Assembly: GCA_029204225.1 (NCBI GenBank)
Contig: CM055110.1
Coordinates: 16,495,254-16,559,253 of the forward strand
Origin: Diphasiastrum complanatum
Lineage: Eukaryota > Streptophyta > Lycopodiopsida > Lycopodiales > Lycopodiaceae
Direction of reading: 5' to 3'
Length of the DNA stretch: 64,000 bases
Under the pieces are notes generated by a model that did not search any database, had not been told where the DNA came from, and was given only the letters and a program-made list of their open reading frames with translations. Below are positions 25,401 to 35,680 of this stretch, piece after piece. The first letter of the stretch is position 1. Every line of letters starts with the position of its first letter. The position numbers and the translations under genes were made by a program.

Positions 25401-28400
25401 TCTATCCACTTTGTCACCTGCAAAATCCGAGTCACTATAGGCTCTTAAGCCAAGATTAGTTCCTCTATACAAAATACCAAAATTCTTAGTGAATGAAATG
25501 TATCTAAGAACTCTTTTGGCCATCTTCCAATGTGAAACTAGAGGACTTTGCATGAATTGGCTTAACTTTCCAACACTATAACTAAGATCAGGTCTAGTTA
25601 TAGTTAAATAGATCAAGGAGCCAATAAGCCTTCTATATAATGTGATGTCCTCAAAGGATGCTTCATCACAACCAATAGATACTTTTACATTTTGCTCCAT
25701 TGGTGTCTCAATGCCTTTACAATTCTTCATTCCAAATCTATCTAGGATGGATGTAGCATATTTAGATTGACAAATGAAGCTAAAATCACATCCTCTAATA
25801 ACCTCTATTCCAAGAATGAAGCTCAATAGGTCGAGATCTACCATCTTAAACTCTTTTGCTAAAGCAATTTTTGCATCTCTAATTCCATCTAGATCATTAC
25901 CACTCAAGATAATGTCATCTACATACAAAACAAGAATAATGATCATGCCATCATGAAAACTTATATACAATGATGGATCATAGGCACTCATTACAAAATT
26001 GATGGAAATGAGAAAAGAGTTTAGCCTAGAGTACCATGCTCTAGGTGCTTGCTTGAGCCCATAAAGGCTCTTCTTCAAAAAACACACCTTTCCTTCATGC
26101 TTTGCCTTGATGAAGCCCTCGGGTTGCCTCATGTAGATCTCTTCCTCCAAATAACCATTGAAGAATGCATTTGTGAAGTCAAGTTGGAATAGCTCCCAGT
26201 TGAAGGTTGTAGCAAGACTAATGATCAACCTGATAGTAACAAGCTTAGCCACAGGAGCAAAAGTCTCATTATAGTCAATGCCTTTGGTTTGTAAAAAACC
26301 TTTGGCAACAAGCCTAGCTTTATGCTTGCTTATTGATCCATCTTGATTATACTTCAATCTAAACACCCACTTGCAATCAAGAGGTTTCTTCCCTTCAGGA
26401 AGATCCACAAGATCCCAAGTATGATTCTCAATAAGAGCATCATACTCTACTTGCATAGCATCCATCCAACTTTTAGACTTACAAGCATCTTCATAGCATG
26501 TTGGCTCATCTAACATTGAAGTAAGAAAGGTGTAAGATGTGAAAGATGATGAGCCTTCCCTTTGATCACCTTGACCATCATAGGTGAGCCTCAATGGCTC
26601 GGATCTTGCCCTTGTAGATCTTCTTGGAGTTCTTGGAGTTCTTGCATCTTGAGGTGGATCCTCAAGTTCTTCTTCACTTGGAAGCTCCTCCTCCATCCTA
26701 GCATGATCCTTGGCATCAAGATGATTAGTAGCATTATCATGCAAATCACAGGCATGTCCTTCATAAAAAATAACATCCCTACTCACTATCACCTTGCGAG
26801 TGATGGGATTGAAGACTCTATAACATTTGCTATTCTCACCATATCCCACAAAGATGCCTTTGATGGATGTTGCATCATTCTTCCTTCTCTTATCCAAGGA
26901 TTGGTGTACATAGCAAGTGGATCCAAAAACTTTGAGATCTTTAAGATTGGGCTTCTCTCCAAATAGAGCTTCAAATGGTGTGATTCCTCCAATGGCTTGG
27001 TTTGGCAATCTATTGCACAAATAGTTAGCACAAGTTATTGCTTCACCCCAAAATGATTTGGATAGAGAAGCATCTAGCCTTAAGGCCTTAGCACACTCAC
27101 AAAGAGATCTATTTCTTCTCTCACTCACTCCATTTTGTTGAGGGGTGTATGGACATGACAACTCCCTCTTTATGCCATTAGAAATACAAAAGTCAATCAA
27201 CTTGTTGGAGACATATTCACCTCCATTATCACTCCTTAATACCTTAATCTTGGTACTAAGTTGATTTTCTACCAAAGTCTTAAACTTTACAAAAGAATCA
27301 AACACCATTGATTTGCTAGACAAGAGGTACATCCAACAAAATCTAGAATAGTCATCAATGAAGATTACATAGTACTTGGCACCACCATTAGACTCATGTG
27401 AAAAACAATGAACATCCGAATGGATGAGTTCAAGAGGAGGGTTTGATCTTGATGTAGATCTTGAGAAGGGTAGCTTGTGAGCCTTTGAGAGGCTGCAAGC
27501 TTCACATATCTTCCCACACTTTGACAAATGCTTGGGGAGTCCAACTGCAAGCTCCTTTGTAGCCATAGATTCCATGGCTTTGTAGTTGGGGTGGCCCAAC
27601 CTTTTATGCCACAGTTCCACCTTTGATAGCTCCACCTTTGCCAAGTTAACACTCTCCACTGCAATATTAGCATCAAGCTTAAACAATCTACCTTGCTTAA
27701 AGCCTTTGGCTATACAGTCATCATTTCTAAGAATGGAACAAACTCCATGCTTAAATTGTACATCTAGGCCATTATCCATTAATTGGCCAACACTAAGCAA
27801 ATTCTTGGTTAACTTAGGAACATAAAGAACATTATCTAAATTCATCCTTTTGGATGATCCCACATACAAGGGAATTGTTCCTATTCCACTTATCTTACAT
27901 TCTTGACTACTTGCAGTATAGATTGATCTATGTAAGTCATTGTAAGAAAGTAAGGTGGAGAATATGTCCTTTTGATATGTCATGTGGGAACTTGCCCCAC
28001 TATCAATCCACCAAGAATCATTGGTGTTGCTCTTGGATGATGGTGGTTTGTTGGAAACCATCAAGGATGACTCTTCATCCTCCTCTTCCTCCTGATGTGC
28101 AATGTTGCTTTGTTTGCTCTCTTGTGCCTTCTTCTTCTTGAGACATTCTGATGCAAAATGTCCTTTCTTTCCACAGAAAAAACATTTGTACTTGGACTTG
28201 TCTTTGATCTTGCCCTTTGAGCTTGAAGCCTCATCCTCCTCCTTGGTCTCCTTGAAGTGCTTCTTCTTGCCATTGGTCTTCTTCTTGCTTTTGAATGAGA
28301 AATTAGCTTTCTCATCACCATCCTGCAGAGAAATAGCATTCATTCTTGCATTGGTATGCAACATCCTACACTCTTCAGCTACTAATACACTGTGTAGCTT

Positions 28401-30327
28401 TTCTATAGTAGGCAAAGTGTCTTGGATTGCAAAGCTTTGGACCAAATTTGTAAAGCCACTCCCTAGACCATTTAGGACAATCTGAACAAGCTCACTATCT
28501 TGAATCTTCTCTCCAATGGAAGCTAACTCCTTATTAAGAGACTTGATTCTTAGCACATATTCTTGTGCATTCTCATCACTCCTCTTCATGCTTTGTAGAA
28601 TCTGATTCCTAAGCATGAGAACCCTCGAAGTGTTACTAGACTCATAAATAGATTTTAAAGATTCCCAAGCCTCTTTAGCACGCTTACATGATGATACTTC
28701 CCTTAAAAGATCATTGCTTACAGATGGATTTGTAATCACAGTTCTATCACTTCCTCACAAGCTGGAATGAAGATAACATGAGATGAAAATTACACTCAAG
28801 CAAATCTTGCCAATCTTGGCTATTCTTGGACAAAAACTGACTCTATCTCTCTCATTCACTTTGATGTACTTTCAAGACCTGGTTTCCACTTTAAGAAGGT
28901 CTGAAATCAGCCTAGATTAATTAGTTTTCATGAAAGAAATTCAAAACTAATCAATGGCAAGTGATCTTGTAGCTTATCCTAGGATTTGCACCAAAAATTA
29001 CATCAAACTGACACCATATGAATTTTCTATGATCAAATGAATATGGGTTATTAAATGCTGGTTCAGAGATGCCCACACGTGTGAACAGTACAAATTTTGA
29101 TCCTGAAAAAGTTTGGGATCAAATCCCCTCACCAAAACCTGGATACCAGCTCGCCCTTCCAATACTAGCTTTTTGCACCAAAACTTGCTAAAACTGGATT
29201 AGATTCAAACACAGATCAATGGCCTTGTACTTGGCTCTGATACCATGTGAAAAGTACAGTACTAAGGACCATAAATGGATCTTTGAATGATCCACAAGGT
29301 GATTGTATGCTTGTTAAACAATCTATCAGAAACTAGTCATCAGAAAACAAGATCTAGTTTAGCAGCTTGATAGGAAACAAGTAGAGACAATCAAAGCATT
29401 CATCAAATAGTCTAATCCAACTCCACACGTGTGGAAATAAGACTATAGTACGGCCTGTAGACAGTGTTTACAAAGTGCCAAAGCTGGGTTTCATTGGAAA
29501 AATAGAGTAATCACCATACAATGAGAGGAAACTCGAGTTTCTCCTTGAGGCTCCAAAAAGTTTCTATCTTCTCACTATGGAGAATGGAAATACATAGTAA
29601 AACACACTTCCTTTGCAAAGTTAGGTGAAAATCCAGCATGTAATAAGGAAGTAGACTCCACTTTCTTGCCCTAATGTGAAAACCCTAACCTAGGTCCAAG
29701 AGTCATGCTTGGTAGCTGCATGGTAGGTACAAATCTCATCATAAATCATGGTCTAGATCCTACAAAGTAGGAATCACTACCAAATAGACACAACCACTTC
29801 TCTTGACTCGTGGTAACCTACTTTAGGTGTGTATGTACAAGTGGCACTTTGGCCATTCAAGTAACCAGCAAACAATATTGACAAAATGTACAATATTCTA
29901 CATGGCTAGATTTGCCAATGTAGGCAATTTTTCACATTTAGAAGCCATGTTCTATATTTGTTGTGATTGGTATTTGTAGTCTTAGGTTGAATGAGTGACT
30001 GATTGTTTGTAGAGTTCTTGCTATTATGTTTTCATGGTTAAAACTTAGTAAAATAGAATACTGGAGTCTTGCAGTGCTCTTGGTCAGCGATTGCTTTCAT
30101 GGTTGAAAGAGGGAAAATTTATGTGTTGCAGAGATCAGATGCGGAATGTTCACTTTCAGGGCTATATCCTCAGGAGAATACTGATTATTTCTTCTGAATT
30201 TTTTCAGGATTTGATGCATTACATGGGTCTCTACTTTGCAAAGTCACGAGGGGCTCGTGTTGTTAGTAAAGTTTTGTTTTCAAATGAATTCACAGCCCAG
30301 GATGCTCAGCTAATAAAAAACCAATAA
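16449..30327 (+). CDS. NIC: Nicotinamidase (isochorismatase-fold), five exons
   Basis: Exons 16449-16592, 16798-16981, 17281-17414, 18622-18804 and 30208-30327 join in frame through GT-AG introns into 254 residues, close to plant nicotinamidases (about 240-250). The enzyme hydrolyses nicotinamide to nicotinate and ammonia in NAD salvage. It has no signal peptide, so it is likely cytosolic or nuclear. Visible catalytic triad of the cysteine-hydrolase fold: Asp35 (VVVDEVNGF), Lys125 (CRKDCINGF) and Cys165 (GICTDVCVLD). Metal ligands Asp83 and His85 (MDTHD) and His97 (PPHC) are present. The start is the first ATG after an in-frame TGA at 16425-16427. Intron 3 carries a type-B hAT element. Intron 4 is 11,403 bp and contains a complete antisense copia element plus tandem repeats. 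All exons are open and all splice sites canonical, so the gene looks functional. Exon 5 (DLMHYMGLYFAKSRGARVVS) matches the family's C-terminus. The 5' UTR is undefined. Confidence 0.92.
17463..18350. mobile_element. Non-autonomous hAT, type B copy 1 (872 bp), in nicotinamidase intron 3
   Basis: The element is 17471-18342, bounded by the perfect 8-bp duplication CACTGCAT (17463-17470 and 18343-18350). Ends are CTTAGAAGCCCGTTC and GAACGGGCAACTAAG (15-bp inverted repeats, two mismatches). Both subterminal regions are packed with GGAACGnnCC-type palindromes, including the perfect 16-mer CTGGAACGCGTTCCAG at 18284-18299. No transposase domain was found inside. It contains a smaller inverted-repeat element at 18038-18231. 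It sits between exons 3 and 4 and leaves the splice sites untouched. Confidence 0.9.
18038..18231. repeat. Nested inverted-repeat element inside type-B hAT
   Basis: Arms of 19 bp, TATTTACAAAGGGTCCGTT at 18038-18056 and its exact reverse complement at 18213-18231, enclose about 155 bp. The arms look like MITE ends, but no clean target duplication could be assigned, so the class is open. Confidence 0.6.
18904..19434. repeat. Three-copy tandem repeat in nicotinamidase intron 4
   Basis: Copies start near 18904, 19023 and 19230. Each begins around 'ttggnttnatc(a/g)ctctaa' and includes 'gcaaatgaat(g/c)ttgttgag' and 'ttttgcagcagaagctgtg'. Copies 2 and 3 share a further about 90 bp that copy 1 lacks (period 119 bp, then 207 bp). 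Each copy carries a pyrimidine-poor 'ttttgcag' that resembles a 3' splice site. Confidence 0.8.
19435..24251. other. Intron 4 sequence, no gene recognised
   Basis: Long intronic stretch with only short open frames. A 95-residue - strand frame at 23307-23020 (polar, Ser/Gln/Lys-rich) is not recognised. Nothing here is needed to join exons 4 and 5. Confidence 0.5.
24257..24947 (-). repeat. 3' LTR of copia element
   Basis: This 691-bp repeat is identical in length to 29246-29936 and differs at ten positions. It is the 3' LTR because the element reads on the - strand. The last codons and the stop of the polyprotein lie within it. Confidence 0.95.
24909..28739 (-). CDS. Copia gag-pol polyprotein, lacking gag N-terminus
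   Basis: One open frame of about 1276 residues without stops. Order of domains: remaining gag (UBN2-type, residues 1-130), CCHC zinc knuckle (Cys186, Cys189, His194, Cys199), aspartic protease (DSGAS at 246-250), GAG-pre-integrase/HHCC finger (His378, His383, Cys412, Cys415), integrase DD35E (Asp442, Asp504, Glu540), reverse transcriptase with YVDD at 939-942, and RNase H (Asp1105, Glu1144, Asp1180). That gag-to-RNase H order with integrase before RT defines Ty1/copia. The frame opens at a non-ATG codon. The next in-frame codon block upstream has a TGA, and the family's usual N-terminal gag block (about 70-80 residues) is not found in the 490-bp leader. Pol looks intact, gag does not, so movement would probably need gag supplied in trans. 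Confidence 0.93.
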   Translation of the reverse strand: MITNPSVSNDLLREVSSCKRAKEAWESLKSIYESSNTSRVLMLRNQILQSMKRSDENAQEYVLRIKSLNKELASIGEKIQDSELVQIVLNGLGSGFTNLVQSFAIQDTLPTIEKLHSVLVAEECRMLHTNARMNAISLQDGDEKANFSFKSKKKTNGKKKHFKETKEEDEASSSKGKIKDKSKYKCFFCGKKGHFASECLKKKKAQESKQSNIAHQEEEEDEESSLMVSNKPPSSKSNTNDSWWIDSGASSHMTYQKDIFSTLLSYNDLHRSIYTASSQECKISGIGTIPLYVGSSKRMNLDNVLYVPKLTKNLLSVGQLMDNGLDVQFKHGVCSILRNDDCIAKGFKQGRLFKLDANIAVESVNLAKVELSKVELWHKRLGHPNYKAMESMATKELAVGLPKHLSKCGKICEACSLSKAHKLPFSRSTSRSNPPLELIHSDVHCFSHESNGGAKYYVIFIDDYSRFCWMYLLSSKSMVFDSFVKFKTLVENQLSTKIKVLRSDNGGEYVSNKLIDFCISNGIKRELSCPYTPQQNGVSERRNRSLCECAKALRLDASLSKSFWGEAITCANYLCNRLPNQAIGGITPFEALFGEKPNLKDLKVFGSTCYVHQSLDKRRKNDATSIKGIFVGYGENSKCYRVFNPITRKVIVSRDVIFYEGHACDLHDNATNHLDAKDHARMEEELPSEEELEDPPQDARTPRTPRRSTRARSEPLRLTYDGQGDQREGSSSFTSYTFLTSMLDEPTCYEDACKSKSWMDAMQVEYDALIENHTWDLVDLPEGKKPLDCKWVFRLKYNQDGSISKHKARLVAKGFLQTKGIDYNETFAPVAKLVTIRLIISLATTFNWELFQLDFTNAFFNGYLEEEIYMRQPEGFIKAKHEGKVCFLKKSLYGLKQAPRAWYSRLNSFLISINFVMSAYDPSLYISFHDGMIIILVLYVDDIILSGNDLDGIRDAKIALAKEFKMVDLDLLSFILGIEVIRGCDFSFICQSKYATSILDRFGMKNCKGIETPMEQNVKVSIGCDEASFEDITLYRRLIGSLIYLTITRPDLSYSVGKLSQFMQSPLVSHWKMAKRVLRYISFTKNFGILYRGTNLGLRAYSDSDFAGDKVDRRSTSVFATFLCDGVVSWLSKKQDTISLSSTESEYKALTSTCKEVLWLKRLLVELHVMEEEIPIIYCDNQSAQSLATNPTFHARSKHIKIAHHFVREKVQAKEIKLQHVPSSSCLADLFTKPLPKDSFVKLRSSIGVIDKSIVISKTRFEEECEKLPTLANLAM
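24948..24956 (-). other. Polypurine tract of copia element
   Basis: On the - strand GAGGAGGAG lies directly against the TGTGAAA start of the 3' LTR, the expected place for plus-strand priming. Confidence 0.85.
28740..29233 (-). other. Copia leader without gag start
   Basis: The sequence between the primer binding site and the open frame has no gag-like coding sequence in any frame. An internal deletion or replacement of the gag 5' end is the likely cause. Confidence 0.55.
29234..29245 (-). other. Primer binding site (initiator tRNA-Met type)
   Basis: On the - strand TGGTATCAGAGC follows the 5' LTR directly, matching the 3' end of plant initiator tRNA-Met as in most copia elements. Confidence 0.92.
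29246..29936 (-). repeat. 5' LTR of copia element
   Basis: 691 bp, direct repeat of 24257-24947. It contains the element's own promoter by position, directed away from the nicotinamidase reading direction. Confidence 0.95.
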
Positions 30328-32984
30328 CTTGTTCATATTCTTAACTAACAGTCCATACTCATGGAACTCTGTATGATATAATCTGAATTTTTCGTTTGAG
30401 TGTGGCTGAAGATCGTGTGTATACTACATACCATTCTAAAATCCTCTCGAGGCCATAGTCTCTGGGTGTGCAAGAATTTTGATGAAATTGTATCAATTGA
30501 GTACATTGAAGAGGGAGAGACGACATATAAAATCAGATGGATGACAATCTGGTTCATCAAATTTCCTCAGAATTAATAAGCATCCTTAACAATCTAACCA
30601 GTGAGTCAAGTGCTACCACTAGCCCAAGTTATATCTGTTATCTTTGTGACACAAGGCTATTCATGGATGATGGGGTGTCAAAGTGTTGTACTACTACTTG
30701 CATTTGGTACCTACCAAGTGGAGTCGAAGAAGTCTTCAATACATTATGAATACTTATGCTCTGTTCTATTGAGACTCTATTGGCCATGCAAGCCTACAAG
30801 TCAATATGTTTTGATATGGGAAGCAATAAATTTTCTCCTTCATCAAACTGTATATACAAGCTGCCAAAGGGCATGTACATATCGAGATAATAGAAGCAAA
30901 CTGCTGTGTATTTCCCTTATGATGTCATAAGCAGGGCTAGTAGATTTGAAAAATTTTGCAGTAAACTTGAATGGGTGTATTTCTGTGGTGTTGAAGCTCA
31001 GTTGGCCTTCAAGTCTAGAAGTAAAGTGAAATTGTAGTTTAGGGCAAATGTGCCCGTTTATAAGATTGCAGTTAGTATTGACAAGTAGTGAAAGAAAGAG
31101 AATATAAATATTGAAATGATAGAGAAGCCCTTTGCAGGGTGCTTTGTAGTTGTAATTTATCACAAACATGCTCCTTTGTAAGATTGTAGTTACCCATCTA
31201 CGTTAAGTCAAAGAAACATCATAACATGTTAAAATGATAGAAGCAAGTTGCAGGGTACACTTTCTTTTTCTAACTAGTGATGTTTTGCTTCCTATTATTA
31301 AACCTCTGTCTTGCGCAATGCTAATTACGTTCCCTTAGGAATCACGTATTGCCAAACTGGTGTCATTATATAGGTATAGAAATTGTGATTCAAATAGAGC
31401 TTCCATTCTTCAAAACTGAAGAGTCCTGAGTCTTCCCTTAATCAAGGCAACTCAAAGTGAGTTGGAAGTAAAGTTTTCATGAATTTTTAAGGATGTCTTG
31501 TAATGGAGGTGGCAGTAGAGAAAGTGCAAGAATTTTTAATATTGTAAAAGTAGTTCTTGTGAGTTAGTGAAAAGCCATTAAACAATAATTGACATACAGT
31601 GTGCATTAATGTACAGCTTGTAGGATTATCAAGAACAGGACGTCTAATTATATCATCCCACTATTTTGACTCTTGTATAAGGTACATACTGTATTGATGT
31701 ATAGATGACAACGACAACAAAGCATTTGTGGTCATAAATGAACATTGATGGTCATTCAATTACAATGACAAGAGTTTAAAAAATGGATATTTTATAAAAC
31801 ATATAGGAGCAGGTTGGGGAAGCTGGGAAATATGCCAGTAAAGAAACTTTTGAGTAACAATAATCCACAACAGTCTTTAATATGTTACAAGTTACAAAAA
31901 TTTTAGGGTATATCCTTAAGGATTGAAGAGGAGATAAAAGGGCATCTTAAGAGTTGAGTGTGCAATAGTAGTATTCAGGGATTGTATAATTGCCAGTAGA
32001 CTGAAACTTTGATACTTAAACAAATTTCCATACAGTGATTATTTGAAAAATCATTTCAATGTAATAAATAGAAAAGCACAAAAAATGATTTGCTGTTAAT
32101 TTATTTATATTTAACCAATTTGAGACAAATTGTATTGTTGAATGCATTTGCATTAGAGTTCTATCCAATCCACAGCAAATGATTCTTCTCAGTATAGGCT
32201 TGAATTGTAATAGCCTCGTTAAGTAAGATTCAAAAAATATTAGACAAGGAAATATTGATCACTTTTGTTGTCACCTCCACAAGAAATTAACCATACTAGG
32301 TATACCAAGAATTTTTTTTTTCACCATAGAGATGGACAACCTCTATAATTAAATGAATAGAGTTACTACGTGCTAAATCAAGGGATCCAAAACTTTTTAC
32401 ACATGATTTGTCTCCTCTTGTTCGTTAAGTTGTAGTGGTAATATCCATGAATGTCATTCAAAAATGGCTACATTATCAAATCACTAAACAACAATATAGA
32501 AATTAAATGGTGTTATATCTACTAACAAAAAAATTGATAGTTTTATGTGATTTACACCACACAAAAAGCAATACATGTGTAATCTTATATACTATTTTGA
32601 ACTTCAAAAGGAATTTGGTCAATTTTTATGCATGGTTAACTAAGACATAACAATAAGAGAAACATAACATTAGAGAATTTCTATATAATATAATTATTAT
32701 TTTAAAATATGGCATCGTCTTTGACATGTCAGTCATGGTGGGGTTTTGACATTCTACGAGTAAATTCTTTGCAAGTTTTGTGAGTTTTTTTTACCCATGA
32801 TCCAACACAGTGGTACAAATTTTTTATTCCAAGAAAATAAAGTTTTTTTTTTATTGAAAATGTAAAGTTTTTTTGGAGCTGATTCGACTAGCATGCCAGT
32901 CTAGCCGAGTAAATTGCAAAATAGAAAAGCTATTTTGACACATTTGAGAACCAAATTTTGAGTAAAAACATTATTTCAGAATAC
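30328..32984. other. 3' flank of nicotinamidase and non-coding spacer
   Basis: This stretch follows the nicotinamidase stop and presumably includes its 3' UTR. No other gene recognised; AT-rich with short frames only. Confidence 0.45.
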
Positions 32985-33295
32985 TTTTTGCAACCTTTAA
33001 ACATAGCATGTTGAAGTAAAACAACTAGAAATAAAAAAAATTTGCAACCTTTAAAGATAGCACACGAATGTGCTATATGAAATAGGAAAATATTTTTTGT
33101 AGCCTCCAAAGATAGCACGCCGGTTGCCGAGTGAAACATCTCAAGAAAAACAAATTTTAGTTTCGATGTGCACACCGACAAACTACCTTTGGAGGTTGCA
33201 GAAAAAAAATTCAATTTAAAAATTTCTAACTTTGTGAAATTTTAAACTATGTACCAAACCGCATTTTTAATAATAAACGCATGTGCTATCTTTTC
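32985..33295. repeat. Dispersed short repeats around 'aaagatagcac'
   Basis: Three degenerate direct copies of 'ttttgcaacctttaaagatagcac' begin near 32985, 33040 and 33094. Inverted relatives lie near 33190 ('ctttggaggttgcag') and 33281 ('catgtgctatctttt'). The arrangement resembles the end of an old DNA transposon, but no boundary or duplication could be fixed. Confidence 0.45.
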
Positions 33296-35147
33296 GTTGA
33301 ATCATGGCATGAAAGAAACTCGCAAAACTCATAAAAACTTTTTTTCTCAGAATGCCAAGGTCCATTATGGTGCAGAAAACATGGGTGTGAGGGTGGGATG
33401 ACACCATCTCACAAGATGGTATACTATTTTCCCATGTTTGGGAGCCCACCACAGTTAGGATTGTGGTGATTCAAAATATGCTCTTGAATGACACATGAAA
33501 AGTATAATATTCACAAACGATTACTTTACCTTTGAAATTAAGTCAACATCTTTTTGTTGTAGCTTTAGATATTTTTTCATGAAAATTGTAGGTGGAAACG
33601 TTTCCCATATTTCATTTTACATAGCATGTTTCATGAAAGTTGGAATGTGGATACTTGTTGTAGTGGAACAAAAAACTGCCACTGGTATTCAACAAAACCA
33701 ATTGCAAGCAATGGTATCACTTATCATCTTTATTGTTGAATTTTGAAGCTCTAGTTTTTTTTTTTGTTCCTTGTAAATTGCTTCTCAGAAGGCTAAGTTT
33801 TTACATAGATCAATAGACAAGGATACTTTGTTTCAAGAAACTACACTATTTTTTATCTAAATATTGCATACTCAAATAGTAAGAGTTACACACTTTAATT
33901 GCCATTTTTTATTTCTTGCTCAAGTTCATGTACTTTTTGTTACAAGACATGACCAGGCACTTTCATCATCATCTATGTCAAGCCCTATTTAGAGACAACC
34001 ACATACCTATAGGCAACTCATAGAATAATGTGTTATGCAAGCATTCATCTTCTTATGGAAAATTCTCTAGGTTCATGCATTAATTTATAAAGAATTTTTG
34101 AACCCATTGCATGTCTTTGATTTATAACTTTGATTTAAGTTTTAAATGTTTGAGAATAATTACAACAACGTTATAATCTTGTTTCGTACTATTCTGGGGT
34201 TCAATAGATAGAGAATGTTAGAGCTTAAAGTTAAAAATTCTCTTCACAAAAAGCCTTGCCATTGGTTCTAGCGAAGCTAATGAGGTAACTGAGTAGTGAA
34301 GATCAAGGGAGTTGCAAATGAAGGAGAACTTTCTCAAGATTATTATATAAACAACATGCAACTTGCAATATTTCGCTTCATTATTCAACTTTGATCTTTT
34401 GCCACTATAATTATGAATAAATAATATGCGGCCGCTTTAGTTCAAAGATTGACATAAAGAGCTTTGATATTTTTGTTGAAGCGAACACATCAATGATATA
34501 CAAGTGTACATTCCAATTCAATAGCGAAATGCATAATACATTCCATGGTAGATCTTTGCAAAAAATCAAATTATAGGCAACCAAAAAAATCATTGTGAGC
34601 AATAGAAATCTAGCAATATGAGCATACATGAAGACAATCACGCACAAAAATCTATACAGTAGTACCCAAAAGAACAAAAATAAGAAACGGGTCCTAAATT
34701 GTATTCAACTACTTTGAAAACAATATCACTTCACAAGGATATTTATACATGCATGGCTACAAAGTAGGAAAGAGAAACCATTGTGGGCAATGGTTGTTGC
34801 CAAATAAATCTTTTAGTAGCAACAACTTACAAGTCAAGGAGAAATAAATCCTAGATAGTCTATTTTCAACTAGCTTGAAATTTGAAAAGTGAGCACGCGT
34901 GTCAAATTCCAAATGAGCCCTTATTGGCCATGGGCCCACATCACTTTTGGCAGAGGAAGGTAAATGTTGGCCTAAGCTGGTCATTCGGAACCACCTATAG
35001 GCCTAAATTCCATCTCTCCACCCCTTGAGTGAGAGGTTGAGCATGACATTATGATTGGTGATGCCTATGCACTTTTGGGGCCTGGGGCCTGCAGTTGACC
35101 TCTAACACTTGAACTTGGAATTCAGCTTAATTTGTGATTTAAATAGA
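33296..35147. other. No gene recognised
   Basis: AT-rich non-coding sequence; nothing identifiable. Confidence 0.45.
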
Positions 35148-35680
35148 GCTCTCCTATTGATCTAGGAGAAAAAATGGGACACTCACCCGTCCACACTAGC
35201 ATCCACTTGCCAGTGGCAGATGACATGGCAGATACCCAATGCCACATAGGGGCAAGTCAAATCCATTTTTTGGGCTAGCCAATGTCCCCTGGCATGTTGA
35301 GCTGCCCCTAGCATGTTGATCTGCAATTTGAAGTTTTTTTAACCCTTCACTGCCAATATTCCTTTCAATGAAATGCATTTCAATTTTGACCTTTCTAGTT
35401 GAAAGGTGATTTCTTGAAAAAAAAAAAAACTTAGAGCACCCTTCAACCTTTTAACATGAAAAGTTTCATACTTGCATTTCAAAACACAACAACTTAAATA
35501 AAATGGACCAATCTTATGTCAAGATTCAAATGGGCCAATCATATTGTAGCCCTTCATTTAACACTTACCAACCAAATGTGAAATGGGGGTGCCGTCAACT
35601 CACTTGCCAAGATTCAAAGAATGTGTGGCAAGTGAAATGTCCAGGCAAAGGGACTTCTTGCCGGTAGTTTGAAAACACCC
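35148..35680. mobile_element. Diverged relative of the Harbinger-like MITE, left end lost
   Basis: The right end reads GAAAACACCC followed by TAA. Internal blocks such as 'tagcccttcatttaacacttacca' and 'ggcaaagggacttcttgcc' line up in the same order and orientation with 12157-12570. The left terminal repeat is not recognisable. Confidence 0.55.

Larger units (their letters stand above)
24252..29941 (-). mobile_element. Complete Ty1/copia LTR retrotransposon (5680 bp)
   Basis: The element is 24257-29936, inserted antisense to nicotinamidase in its intron 4, with perfect 5-bp duplication TTTAG (24252-24256 and 29937-29941). LTRs of 691 bp begin TGTGAAAA and end TTTTCACA (on the + strand). I count 10 substitutions and no indels between them (about 1.4%), nine of them transitions, so insertion is recent for a large plant genome. 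Primer binding site, polypurine tract and a single uninterrupted pol frame are present. The usual N-terminal gag region is lacking. Confidence 0.95.

Noticed and set aside
24838-28485. Several + strand frames of 60-134 residues inside the copia element
   Set aside because: They are antisense shadows of the polyprotein on the - strand.
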